Origin: Bacteroidota bacterium
GTDB taxonomy: Bacteria > Bacteroidota > Bacteroidia > Bacteroidales > Marinifilaceae
DNA: 6,450 nt
Direction of reading: 5' to 3'
Assembly: GCA_023400335.1 (NCBI GenBank)
Contig: JAEXFF010000125.1
Coordinates: forward strand, 1-6,450
Part shown: one piece after another, positions 5,945 to 6,450 of the stretch
Numbering within the stretch: position 1 is the first letter of the stretch
Layout of the letters: every line of letters begins with the position of its first letter
Position numbers and translations under genes: made by a program
The notes under the pieces: model-generated
The model's database searches: none
The model's input: only the letters and a program-made list of their open reading frames with translations
What the model was told of the DNA's origin: nothing

Positions 5945-6450
5945 ATGGGGTGTAATAGTCGAAGAAAACCGGAATGGTTAAAAATTAAATTGCCGAAAGG
6001 GCAATTGTCAGTAGAGGTATTGAATATTGTACGGGAACACCATCTGCATACGATATGTACGAGTGGTATGTGTCCCAATCAGGGAGAATGCTGGGGATGC
6101 GGAACTGCGACTTTTATGATAGGCGGTAACATCTGTACGCGGAATTGCCGGTTTTGTAATGTAACCACGGGAAAGCCTTTTCCACTGGATCCGGAGGAAG
6201 CCCGCAATATTGCGAATTCTGTAAAATTATTGGGTTTGAAACACGTAGTGATTACTTCTGTGGACCGGGATGATTTAGAGGATTTAGGGGCTGCTCATTG
6301 GGTAAAAGTAATACGGGCTGTAAAAGAAATGAATCCCTCTGTCACTATGGAAGTATTGATTCCGGATTTTCAAGGCAGATCCGAATTGGTGGAGCGGATT
6401 ATCGGAGCAAAACCGGAAGTGATTTCCCATAATCTGGAGACAGTACGCCG
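5945..6450 (+). CDS. lipA: Lipoyl synthase, radical SAM enzyme (partial, 3' end outside window)
   Basis: LipA inserts two sulfur atoms into protein-bound octanoyl groups to make the lipoyl cofactor of 2-oxoacid dehydrogenases and the glycine cleavage H protein. The first 168 residues are present, out of the roughly 280-320 usual for the family. The sacrificial auxiliary cluster ligands are Cys38-x4-Cys43-x5-Cys49 in ICTSGMCPNQGEC. The radical SAM motif CxxxCxxC follows at Cys64, Cys68 and Cys71 (CTRNCRFC). Conserved VITSVDRDDLEDLGAAHW and EVLIPDFQG are also present, along with HNLETV near the window end. ATG at 5945 is the only ATG, GTG or TTG start after the in-frame TAA at 5912-5914, and RKPEWLKIKLP at 6-17 is the typical N-terminus. 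The frame runs open through the window edge, so this is truncation by the window, not a broken gene. It is not biotin synthase, which lacks the first Cys triad. Confidence 0.97.
   Translation, partial: MGCNSRRKPEWLKIKLPKGQLSVEVLNIVREHHLHTICTSGMCPNQGECWGCGTATFMIGGNICTRNCRFCNVTTGKPFPLDPEEARNIANSVKLLGLKHVVITSVDRDDLEDLGAAHWVKVIRAVKEMNPSVTMEVLIPDFQGRSELVERIIGAKPEVISHNLETVR

Noticed and set aside
5875..6078. Minus-strand 67-codon frame over the start of lipA
   Set aside because: It overlaps the strongly conserved LipA N-terminus including its cluster cysteines, and encodes no recognisable protein.

Overview
The window looks like chromosomal DNA from a member of the Bacteroidota, most likely order Bacteroidales. 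It is AT-rich. The coding style and protein sequences fit that group. One intergenic region carries a clean match to the Bacteroides-type housekeeping promoter (TTTG, 20 bp spacer, TAnnTTTG), and start codons mostly lack strong Shine-Dalgarno sequences. The genus cannot be fixed by eye. No mobile element, CRISPR array, tRNA or rRNA gene was seen.

Layout: 1-328 is non-coding, with a GC-rich hairpin that may end the leftward transcript and an AT-rich inverted repeat at the far left. Three leftward (- strand) genes follow: an MscS-type mechanosensitive channel (329-1186), an unrecognised exported or lipoprotein-like protein with an LPP20-like segment (1262-2281), and a long RelA/SpoT homologue (2454-4670). 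A 333-bp divergent intergenic region (4671-5003) separates them from two rightward genes: endonuclease III, nth (5004-5639), and lipoyl synthase, lipA (from 5945, cut by the window end at residue 168). A textbook terminator at 5771-5802 lies between nth and lipA.

How the genes relate: the leftward group combines (p)ppGpp stress signalling, an envelope protein and an osmotic safety valve. However, the strong promoter at 2312-2343 suggests that the middle gene, perhaps together with mscS, is transcribed separately from the RSH gene. nth (base excision repair) and lipA (cofactor synthesis) are separated by a terminator and are probably independent units.

Most of the window is ordinary core-genome content. 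The most informative observation is that the RelA/SpoT homologue keeps its synthetase residues, apart from one His-to-Gln change, but has lost nearly all (p)ppGpp hydrolase catalytic residues. It therefore looks like a synthetase-only 'RelA' rather than a bifunctional SpoT. The 339-residue protein is the only gene of truly unknown function. I found no convincing sign of a previously undescribed multi-gene system.
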